A DNA stretch of 64,000 nt from Symbiodinium natans (taxonomy: Eukaryota; Sar; Dinophyceae; Suessiales; Symbiodiniaceae), in NCBI GenBank assembly GCA_905221605.1, contig CAJNDS010002313.1:567001-631000 (forward strand), read 5' to 3'. Made by a program: the position numbers and the translations under genes. Below are positions 52,793-64,000 of this stretch, piece by piece; positions within the stretch are counted from its first letter, which is position 1; every line of letters starts with the position of its first letter. The notes below the pieces were generated by a model that was given only the letters and a program-made list of their open reading frames with translations, made no database searches and was not told where the DNA came from.

Positions 52793-53765
52793 GTGAGGCT
52801 TCCTAACACAGGGTGACCGCCTTGCAGGCGAAATTTCCGCGCAGACAGGTGAGGTCCTGGGCGTGTGGAGGCTCAGACTTCAGGGATTGGTGTCCTGATG
52901 CACTGAATCTGCGAGCCCTTTGAACCCTTCAGTAAATTGAGACCCTGCTTTTTCTGAATCAATGCCCAATACCACAGCACAGCCTGACACCCTGCGACTC
53001 GAATCCTAAAGTGCCGCTTTCAGTCAGGACGACAGGCCTCAATCCAACATAATCCAAGCCTCTATATAGGGCTATGTAAGCTAAGACACTTCTGTGACCG
53101 CGAGCAGACTGAAGTCATCTGAAAGTCCCGTGTGGCGCAGCCTGTCAAAAAGGCTATAACCGTTCTTTCTGGCAGACCTCCCGATTTGTCCTATTGGGTG
53201 TAGACGCGCTTTCCGGATCTTATAAGTCCTCCGTGTACTTGCAGAGAGCAAGATGGGGCCGGACATTGAGGGCACGATAGCTTTGCCTTTTGGGGGGCGC
53301 TACGGGGGGCTGAGTCCCAGCCGGGCCTCCCTTTCACCCGAAGCCTCCCTGATCCCAACAAAAGGGCCCCGGGGATGGGTATCCTAGGCAGATGCCTTCG
53401 AAGACAGCTTTCGCCGGACCTTTCAGATGGCCGCAAGCCTCAGAGGGTATCCTGGGATGGGCCGTGAACCTCAGATCCTACAGAACGGGGCGCCATTAAT
53501 GTACCAGGCCATTGCTACCAACGACCTTTGAACAGCATGAACAGCCCATCTGAACTGCAGAGCAGTCAAGCATCAACTTGAAGCTTAGCCCCACATAGCC
53601 TTGGCTTCCTTGTCTGTATTTCGATGAGCGCACTCTGGGCACGGACAGGGGTTCTAGGACACTGCCACAAAAACTGCAGGCCGTGGATCACCACGAAGAG
53701 CTCTTCAAGATTCCCGAGGAGCCCCAGCAAACATTGCCCACGCTGTGCTGCGCATCCCCGTTTCC
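52793..53765. other. About 1 kb without a supported gene
   Basis: Upstream region of the next gene. No telomere-like tract or TIR element and no obvious TATA-type promoter, which dinoflagellates usually lack. Confidence 0.5.
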
Positions 53766-55406
53766 ATGATGGCTGCATTCAAGTTGTTGAGTTTCTTTGT
53801 TTTCTCCGTGCTGGCCCAAGCCGCTTTGAGTTCTGACAGATTCTGTCAAGCGTCAGCTTATTTTCCTCTACTCAGCCACGATCGTGTGCCTGGAGGAATG
53901 CCGGAGAAGCGCAAGCACGAGAACGTTGTGACCTTGGATCTCGTCATCGCCACGCGCGAGAACACCCAGAAGCTCGGCTACTTTGTCGACGACACCGTCG
54001 TGAACCCTGGCTTGGGAATCCCATTCTACAAGACGGTGCTTGAGGGTGCAAACTACGAGCACGCTGACTGGAAGGACCAGGCATGCGTCCGTACCTCGCA
54101 GATCCATTGGCGAGAGGATCACAGCGTATCCTGGTTGGAACGACACATGGAAATGACTCAGGGCTTCATTCTCCTTGGCAAGAATCCGGGCCTCTTCGTG
54201 TTGGGTGAGCCGACGCATGACCGCGAGGATTTGAACGAGAAGGACAGAGCCAAGCCCGATCCCGACCGCGTCAAGGCCTACATTATCCCGGCTGGGATGG
54301 GCTTGATCCTGAAGAAGGGGACCTGGCACGACTTCCCCGTCTCCTGTGGCCCACCTGTGAGTGCCTTCATCATGAACACCGAAGAAGTGGTGGAAGCCCT
54401 TGCGTCGATGGCAAAGCCAGCACCCATGAACCATGGCGATTGCTTCAAGCTTCGCATGGCCGAGCAGTTTGACTTCACCCTCAAGTTCCCTGATCCCCGC
54501 CCCTTCGTTCAGCGACATGGGCTGGTGCCTAGCCCAGTGGCCATGCCTCTGATGGGCTCTGAAGGCTATGGCACTGACATGACGCGGCATGAGGTGAAGC
54601 CTGGCTGGGCCGGAGGCAAGAAGGTCTTCGTGGTTCCGGTGGTGAACGTGGAGGTTTTCGTCCCTGGTAGTGGGGGCCCCTCCATCCAGCCCCACTTGCA
54701 ATCGATCCCCGAGGTTGCCAACAGAGGCTGGCGGGATTACGGCAACCGCCGTGGCTTGCAGAGGCTTTCCGCCATGTTCAAGGGCTTGGCGATACCGGCA
54801 ACGGCCGTTATCAACAGCGAGGCAGCCAAGTTGGAGCATGTGGCCAAGGCCTTGAAGGAGTCGAACTGGGAGCTCGGCGCCCATGGTCTGAATAATTCTT
54901 CCGGTGCTGCCAAGCTGAGCCGAAGCGAGGAGGAGGCATACTTCAAGCAGACCCTGGACGATCTTCAAGAAAGCCTGGGCGCCAGGCCAAAGACCTGGCT
55001 GACTCCGGGCTTCTCTGTCACGGAGCGCACCCCTGAAATTGCGGTGCAGTCCGGAATCGAAGCTTTCCTGGACTTCGTGGACGACGACGTGCCGTACTAC
55101 CTCTCACATGAGAGTGGCAAGCGCACTCTGTGCTTGCCCTATTGCATGGAGACCAACGACTTCTCCTGCGTTTTGACCAAGCACTTTGATGGTCGCCAGT
55201 ATGCCCAAGCAATTGAGGACCACGTCCGCCAACTGGCCAAAGAAGATGGCGAGAAGGTTGTGTGCCTGGGCATGCACACATTTGTGGCGGGCACTCCTGC
55301 GAGAGTGACTGCGCTCACGGAAGCACTTGGACGCCTTCAGCAAGTGCCAGGCGTTTGCTTCGCCACAGCCGCCCAGGTCTGCGAAGCCATTCAGAAGAAC
55401 GCTTGA
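53766..55406 (+). CDS. Ureidoglycolate-lyase-like / PuuE allantoinase-like fusion, 546 aa, signal peptide
   Basis: Intronless frame. ATG 53766 starts MMAAFKLLSFFVFSVLAQA, a clear signal peptide; the seven codons further upstream begin with GTG. Residue numbers count from the ATG. An AllA-type cupin-like domain (about 48-208) has QIHWREDHSVSWLERHMEMT, QGFILLG, AYIIPAG and KGTWHDFPVS. A polysaccharide-deacetylase-fold domain of the PuuE allantoinase type (about 280-540) has GWRDYGNRRGLQRL, PATAVINSEA, WELGAHGLNN and WLTPGFSVTERTPE. In known ureide catabolism allantoinase opens allantoin to allantoate, and ureidoglycolate lyase releases urea and glyoxylate from ureidoglycolate. The intermediate enzyme, allantoicase, is not present here. 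Secretory or organelle targeting is inferred. The C-terminal domain could instead be a sugar deacetylase. Confidence 0.75.
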   Translation: MMAAFKLLSFFVFSVLAQAALSSDRFCQASAYFPLLSHDRVPGGMPEKRKHENVVTLDLVIATRENTQKLGYFVDDTVVNPGLGIPFYKTVLEGANYEHADWKDQACVRTSQIHWREDHSVSWLERHMEMTQGFILLGKNPGLFVLGEPTHDREDLNEKDRAKPDPDRVKAYIIPAGMGLILKKGTWHDFPVSCGPPVSAFIMNTEEVVEALASMAKPAPMNHGDCFKLRMAEQFDFTLKFPDPRPFVQRHGLVPSPVAMPLMGSEGYGTDMTRHEVKPGWAGGKKVFVVPVVNVEVFVPGSGGPSIQPHLQSIPEVANRGWRDYGNRRGLQRLSAMFKGLAIPATAVINSEAAKLEHVAKALKESNWELGAHGLNNSSGAAKLSRSEEEAYFKQTLDDLQESLGARPKTWLTPGFSVTERTPEIAVQSGIEAFLDFVDDDVPYYLSHESGKRTLCLPYCMETNDFSCVLTKHFDGRQYAQAIEDHVRQLAKEDGEKVVCLGMHTFVAGTPARVTALTEALGRLQQVPGVCFATAAQVCEAIQKNA

Positions 55407-57450
55407 AGATCATGGCCATGCAAACGGTGAGAAGTTGCTAGACAACCTCACAATCCTCTCCATTTTGGTGCGGTGCCTTTGGGAGCCTATGCTCACCGAA
55501 TGGCATCACGCATAATTGTGTGCGCCAAGCCAAACAAAGCAGAGTCAAGTACTCGGATCGAGCATCAACTGTCCTTCACATGGTTGTGAAACGATAAAGA
55601 CTATCACTTATTCTCTTTCTCCAGAAGATATCAAGTCAAGAACTCTCAGGCTTGTGCAGAAACTGCTCTGCAGTTTTGTAGCTGCATTCCCTTGGCCAAA
55701 CCTGTTGACGAAGGGCTTGCGGGTGCCCTGCATCCAACTTTTTCATCCCACTCTTGAAGTCGTAGGTCATTCGGGCCCACGCGTGCCTTGCGCGCGCGTG
55801 CCCCGGGGGCCATGACTGAATCCAGTCTGAGCTATCCCTACCGTCGTTTAGCCCGCAAGAGTTGTGTGAGCCTGCTTCTAGCTACTGAAAATTGCGCGGT
55901 GAGCTACGCTGGGCATGTGCAAGGTTCCAGAGTGCAAGCCCCAAAAACCCTAAACCCTAAACCCTATAAACCCTAAACCCCAAACAGGAGAAAGGGAGTC
56001 ATTGCATTTCAAAAAAAAACAAACAAATTTACTGTCGGGATCATGCTGCGTTGCAGGAGCACGCGGACATTGAGGCGTGGCCTTTGGATTTGGTCTGAGA
56101 GTTCAAGGTGGTTTTTGAGGTTTTTGGTTGAGCAGCTTTGGAGGTTTGCCTTTGGGGTTTTGGGGGTTCTTTGGTTGGAGGCTCCGGGGAGATTTCTGTT
56201 TGGGGCAAGGTGTGGGGGGATGTGCTTCGTTTGGGGCTCTTGCGGCTTTTGGGCTTGGCGGAGATTTGTAGCGGCAGCCAGATTTTTTTCCGGTTTTACC
56301 TGCCACTCGGTTTGGGGCTTGGGGGAGGAGGGGCTTCTTGGTTTGGGGTGGGCGGCTTCAATGGAGGTGCCTTGGGTTTTGTCTTGCTGCCCTGTGGCGA
56401 GGCCCTCGCAGCGCAAAACTATCCTCCGCCGTGGCCTCGGCCTTTTCACGGGGAGCTGGACCGAGGCTAATCTTTTTCGGGGGGGGGGGGGGTTCAGGGT
56501 TGAGTCTGGGATGGGCTGCTAGGGGTTACACTTTGCCCGCCTTGCAAATGTGGCTTCTCCACAAGGTGAAAAGCACCTGAACAGGCGCAGAGTGGACAGA
56601 CTCCCGTCTTTGTGTAAGACTGCACGCCCACGTGCAGTCTTAGGCTGATGTGCAATGCCTCCTAGCCCATGTTGTCCATGAAGTCATAGAGAGGCACGGA
56701 TTCGTCTCAGAACCCCACCGAGGTCAGTACTAAACAGGGTTTAGGGTTAGGGTTTAGGGTTTTCAGAGCCTGGGTTCAAAAAGGGTTTAGGGTTTAGGGT
56801 GCAACGAAAGAGGCATCCCTGGACCCATCCGGATCTTTGCGCACAACTTGTATGACTTCGCGCTTCACATGTAACTCCTAAACCCCAGAAGTGCCGTTCA
56901 TACCTCGCGTCAGTGAGGGGCAGCAGGAAGGTTGACTCCGGGGAAATGTTCCATGAAGCAGACCTTTCAATGCAGTCCAAGGAATGTCGACCAAGTCTGT
57001 TCCCAAGTACTCGGGGAACGGCAATCGGGGAATTTGGGCTGGGATAGGTTCAGAGTCGAGGGATGTGTCGAGAATCCCTCGGTTTCATGTGTGTGTGTGG
57101 CCGGCTTTGAAGAAGGGCTCTGTGATGCGAAGATTTCAGTTTCAGGGAGGGACTCAAGACTGAAGACGTCGAATGTCTTGGATTTCACAAGCATACCCCA
57201 CCTCCCCACACCGATGCCAGTTTCAGAAGCTTTCTCCTAACTTCTCCAACGCCGCCCTCCCACCCCCACTTACCCACCCCTTAAATATGTGTGAAGGACT
57301 TGGTTTACAAAGCGTTATCAAGGTTGGAGTAAAAGGTTTGCCTCGAGATAGCCCCTATACGGGTTTTCGCGTGCCACTCCCCCCCCCTCTCCTTGTGAGA
57401 TACTGGGCAGCATTGCTCATGATTGCGCAGTTCCGGCCCCACATCTCCAG
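55407..57450. other. 2 kb without a supported gene; telomere-like tracts
   Basis: CCCTAAA tract at 55945-55984; TTTAGGG tracts at 56737-56762 and 56783-56800, the latter preceded by GGGTTCAAAAAGGG. A G-run lies at about 56478-56493. The region 56040-56470 is unusually G/T-rich, and open frames there reflect composition. Confidence 0.6.
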
Positions 57451-58559
57451 GTGGTCGACTTGAAAAATCTTCCCACCGATGTCAAGGCGGGGGCGGGCTG
57501 TGGAAAGCGAGAGGCCGGTAATCCAGGCCCTCTCTCTACAGTACCCACGAAGGGAGCAAAAAGGGGTTTCGGGTTTATCAGGGTTACGGTGCATCCTGGG
57601 AGATTCCTCTTCTTGCATCCTCGGTGGCTGCTCTGCGTGGAGTGCCAGAGTGTAGTGCAGGCGCGTTCAAAGCGACCTCCTCGGGCCGTTTTGGGGCCCT
57701 GCCTGCTCCGAAGGATATCGTTGCCCTGCGGTGGCATCAGACGCGTGCTGGGTTTTTGGCAGGGGCCCTGGCAAGTCATATAAACAAGCCTTGCGCTCCG
57801 GGGCTCAGAACGCCTTCAAGTAATCATAATAATAATAATAGTAGCAATACTAGTAATCATAGTTATTCGTGATAGTGGTAAGCGTAGTAATCGCAATAAT
57901 CGCAAGAATAGATGATAGCATAAAAGTCATAGTTAGTAATAATAACAGTAGCAATAATAGCAATACTGGTAATAATCATGTAATAATGGCAATAAGGGCT
58001 TGGGGCTTGGCGTAGAATCTTTCTTCACCTGGAACGCGCAAGGCAGCACTCCCATACATGGGCACTGCAAGCGTGGCAGTAGATTTTGGGAACACACCTC
58101 GGAAGGGGAGATCTGCTTGGGGACGAGCAGTCGCGAGCAAGGAGACCCTCAAGACTGAACCAAACAGCATCAAGCTCGGCCAGGTATGGCCACGTAGCCC
58201 CACGAAGCCCTCACCTGATTTTGTTCGAGTTCTTCCAGTTCTCTCAACGAAGCCGAATTGCGCTCATGACGGTTGAGTCCACAGGTGTCAAGAAAGGAGG
58301 GGATGCCTGGAGAACTTGAGGATGGCTTCCATGGTCCCTGAGGCTCTCCACATATATGCGTGCTATGCATAGATAGGCCATCTCGTGTATCTGCGTGTGT
58401 CTGTACATGTATGCGTGTGAATCATGTGAATGTATGCAGCTATGCGTATGTGTGCGTGTTTGTGTGTGCTAGGTCTGCATCGATGCCGCCAAGTTTGCAG
58501 CCCACGTCGCTGCCAAAGCGTCCCGCCTGGCGTTTTCCTACCGAGCCGCTTGCCTGTGA
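57451..58559 (+). CDS. Unrecognised multi-exon gene, exon candidates 57451-57511, 57661-57751, 58058-58183, 58473-58559
   Basis: Exon candidates have AG acceptors and open frames: VVDLKNLPTDVKAGAGCG; AFKATSSGRFGALPAPKD then IVALRWHQTR; SVAVDFGNTPRKGRSAWG to SIKLGQ; VCIDAAKFAAHVAAKASRLA to TGA 58557. The last two join in frame through a GT-AG intron (58184-58472). Links to the first two are unproven, and the third exon has an alternative open frame. The final alanine-rich helix is the best-supported part. No family known to me. Confidence 0.38.
57815..57985. repeat. AAT/AGT trinucleotide low-complexity block
   Basis: Diverged AATAATAGTAGCAATA-type repeats. Confidence 0.85.
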
Positions 58560-58590
58560 ACTTTTTGAGGTTCCGGGTGAATAGTCCCTT

Positions 58591-58679
58591 CCAGGATGGG
58601 CTATTAGGCCTTAAAATCTTCATAATGAACCCTGTAAAGGGCCTTTTTGGGGATTACAGGGTATAATTGCCCATCCTGG
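58591..58679. mobile_element. TIR element family D, copy 1
   Basis: Ends CCAGGATGGGC and GCCCATCCTGG. The core GGCCTTAAAATCTTCATAAT and AACCCTGTAAAGGGCCTTTT parallels the copy at 63544. Confidence 0.82.
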
Positions 58680-60922
58680 TTGGTGCAATCATGAAATGCC
58701 ACATCCGAGATGTTCAATCGAGGAGTAGTGCCAACAAAAGTTCTGCAGTGAGCCATGCGCATACATGCGCCATAAGCTGAAAGTTCCTGTAGTGGCCTAC
58801 TAGTCTCAGGATGTTGCAAGGTTTAGGAATATAGGGCTGTAAATGCTTGCATGACGTTCATGGAAGTTCATAATGATGATCATGGTGAGCCTGTCGGATG
58901 TCGTGTGGGCCGAAGCGACATGCTGAGAACTCCCTCGAGACTCCCGAGCTCAGACAACTTTTTGATCAGGCGTGGGCTCCCAGTGTGCAGTTTCAGGCTT
59001 CTGTGCCCGAAAAAGGGAAATGGAAAGTGGAACGTGGACGCGGCGCTAGGCTGCGTGGGTCCTGTGTCTATGCGGGTGGAAACTAGACTGAAGTGAACCT
59101 CTGTCGGTCCTTGATTCGACTGAGCTTGCTTTGCGCCTGGTTGCAGGGCCTTGGGGATGAATAGATGGAGTACCTATAGCAGGCATAGCCACGAACGCCG
59201 TTTGCGTGCGTCCTTGGTGCCCGGGGGAGCATCATGGTTGAAGCCTATGAGTATTCGTTTAACCACGGCCGAGAGAGTCCAAAAGCTCGCTAGGTCTGGC
59301 AGAAGAAGAGTGCGCCTGACTCAGCTTCATAGGAAGACCCTCTTGGGCATCTTTAGGTGAACCCACAGCGGAGTGATCTAAGCTCGGATGAATTGCTGTG
59401 AGTGTGCAACTGCACACGTGCACGGACCATGTTGTCCAGACTCGTGCTATACATATGTACATATACGTGCTGGTTTCGGTTCTGCACTCTCTTGGGCTAT
59501 CTGTTGCGTAGCGCAGTGCTTCTTGAGGCCTGCAGCTTGGATGAATATGTTCATTCCAAACAGTTGTTCTTGCTTGGCAACAGATAAAGAGTCGGCTACA
59601 TGCACAGCCCTTTGGGCCTTTGGACAGTGGACCCTGGGACCCATCACTGCTACTGCTGAGCTAGCAGATGCTTCGCATTAGTCACTCAGAGCTGCTGCGC
59701 TGAGATGCCGATGCTCTTGAAGTGGCGGGAGGAGCCGCAGTGCAGGCTCAGGTAAGGATTTACTGTTCAATACTTTGGGTCGAGGGGCTTCATATACACA
59801 TGTACATATATAAATGTATAAATATAAATAAATAAATAAATCAATATATATATATATATATATATATATTGATTGATTTATTTATTTAATATACCTGCAC
59901 ATGCACAGAGACATACGTGCTCTGACATTCTCTGACGATCATATAGTCGGCTACACAAGGTGCACTTGCCCGTTGGTACTGCAGGCCGTTGCTGTGTTGC
60001 AACAGACCACAAGTTTGTCAGAGGCTGAAACATGCAGAACCTCCACACGTTGTTTGGTGTGCCACCACAGAAACCCGAAACAGCTCCAGGAGGCAGTCAA
60101 GGGAAATCTGCTCGTTGACATCTCGGACGTGGGACGCTCATTCAAAGTTGCTACGTTGACTTTTTGTGGTAAACATTTGGGGCCAAGTCCATGCTGGCCT
60201 CACCCCGATAGCTAGTATAGTAATTAGCAGTATCCGCCCCGTCAGAACACAGAAACATCGACCATAACTTTGACCCAAGGGTGTGCTAGCAAAGGGACGT
60301 GCAGGCAGCAGCAAGCGGCTGCTTCGCCGAAGACGGTTTACAACATGCCGTGAATTCGTACCTGCGCCTTGCAGCTGTTTCAAGTTACAAGTTGATCAAG
60401 TTGCCGCCAAATACGTCAGTCAAGGTCCTGCTTCTGTTGGCATTCCCACCCACTTATTGAAGATACAGCAGCAAAGCGAGCCTGCAGCAGCATTGGCTCT
60501 CAGATTGAACCGGGATGCCTCAAGCACACCCAGCGTCGCACCATCCACGTCACAAGCGGGTCTAGGGGCCTCGGGCTATGCATGAGCAAAGTCCGCTGCG
60601 GCGGCTGCTGTGTGGGTTTCAGCGTCAGGCCCCGCAAACTTCTTGCTTTTCAGAGATCTGCAGGGCCGCTGTAGGGGTGACGGGGCCTTGAGAATTCAGA
60701 ATACAGCTGCAAAGCTGCCGTGGTTCATTGCGCAGTTCTGCTGTCACCACGATCGATCCAGCTTGCCCCCTTGCATCTCGGGTCATCTTCTGTTTGCGTC
60801 CGAAGAGCTTCCATCAGCTTCAACGCGTACACATGCTTGCACGACACTCGCTGCCACACGTTGTCAGCACCTCTGTCCCGCAGCAGATGGGCTCTGATTG
60901 AAGCCACGGATACGGCACAGAG
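58680..60922. other. 2.2 kb without a firm gene
   Basis: Besides the palindrome, a terminal-exon-like frame ends at TGA 60583 (QVAAKYVSQGPASVGIPTHL, LRLNRDASSTPSVAPSTSQA) but lacks an ATG start and a known partner. Confidence 0.45.
59826..59887. repeat. Large AT-rich palindrome
   Basis: TAAATAAATAAATAAATCAA and TTGATTGATTTATTTATTTA flank an (AT)n core, giving a near-perfect hairpin with one extra CAAT. Confidence 0.85.
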
Positions 60923-63753
<2,831 letters not shown>

Positions 63754-64000
63754 GCCTTCCGGCATCAAATCCGGAGTTATCTTCTGGAAACTTCTGGGGC
63801 GCCCCTGTTTTGAAAATATAGTGGGGGGCCGTACTATTCACAGGGGGAAAGGGACCCAGACATAAGCATTGAAGGATTCATGGCTCTTGCAACCTACTTG
63901 ATCCCTTTGCCTGCCCTGAGATTCTGAAGTACGTAGGGTTAAGGTTTCAGGGGATGACGAATGCAGCATAGCAATTAGGAAACTGGCATAACATGCTCTC

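Noticed and set aside
53745-53765. GTG at 53745 as the start of the ureide-enzyme fusion
   Set aside because: Nuclear genes start at ATG. ATG 53766 immediately precedes a proper signal peptide.
53868-54968. 366-codon frame on the minus strand opposite the allantoinase-like gene
   Set aside because: It is the antisense shadow of a high-G+C coding region. The plus strand has clear domains and a signal peptide; the minus frame has no recognisable motif.
56009-56522. 146-159-codon frames on both strands
   Set aside because: Caused by strongly G/T-skewed composition. No motif; the F/W/G- and P/K-rich translations are compositional.
9428-56800. The window being a true chromosome end because of many telomere repeats
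   Set aside because: Tracts are short, in both orientations, diverged, and interleaved with genes and introns over nearly 50 kb. None reaches a window edge.

Overview
The window reads as nuclear DNA of a dinoflagellate, probably a symbiodiniacean or a relative. The grounds are Arabidopsis-type telomere units (TTTAGGG/CCCTAAA) in more than thirty internal tracts, exons that join in frame only if GC-AG and GA-AG introns are allowed as well as GT-AG, short terminal-inverted-repeat (TIR) elements acting as introns (introners), a very long Ty1/copia-type polyprotein, and an LTR segment resembling the dinoflagellate spliced leader. Every gene I can support lies on the + strand. I saw no rRNA, tRNA, CRISPR or bacterial-type operon.

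Layout. 6-7883 is one uninterrupted retroelement polyprotein, open at the left window edge, followed by a polypurine tract and putative 3' LTR (to about 8340). 8.3-13.9 kb is gene-poor with telomere-like tracts and one exon-like stretch. 13891-15051 is an intronless FHA/coiled-coil protein. 17735-22923 is an ankyrin-repeat gene in small exons whose introns hold telomere-like tracts and several TIR families. 23657-24601 encodes a protein with two S1 RNA-binding domains, split by a 117-bp introner. 25-53 kb holds scattered exons, many beside telomere-like tracts. Among them are a 2OG-Fe(II) oxygenase exon pair (37143-37560), several terminal exons, and a coiled-coil gene (46007-48476) interrupted by a clear introner. 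53766-55406 is an intronless gene joining a ureidoglycolate-lyase-like domain to a PuuE-type allantoinase-like domain, behind a signal peptide. 60923-63753 is the 5' part of a RecQ helicase, eight exons, running off the right edge.

How the parts relate. The genes do not form a functional cluster. The unifying theme is intron biology. At least eight families of roughly 75-155-bp inverted-repeat elements are present. In several cases the target-site duplication supplies the 5' splice dinucleotide and the element's end supplies AG. Telomere-like repeats show a similar polarity: where exons can be called, TTTAGGG tends to follow the exon (5' part of the intron) and CCCTAAA tends to precede the next exon (3' part). 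The second highlight is the polyprotein, which carries both a cytosine-5-methyltransferase-like and a 2OG-Fe(II)-oxygenase-like domain between the usual copia enzymes.

Exon limits come from reading frame and splice dinucleotides by eye. Family calls come from visible motifs; no database search was run.
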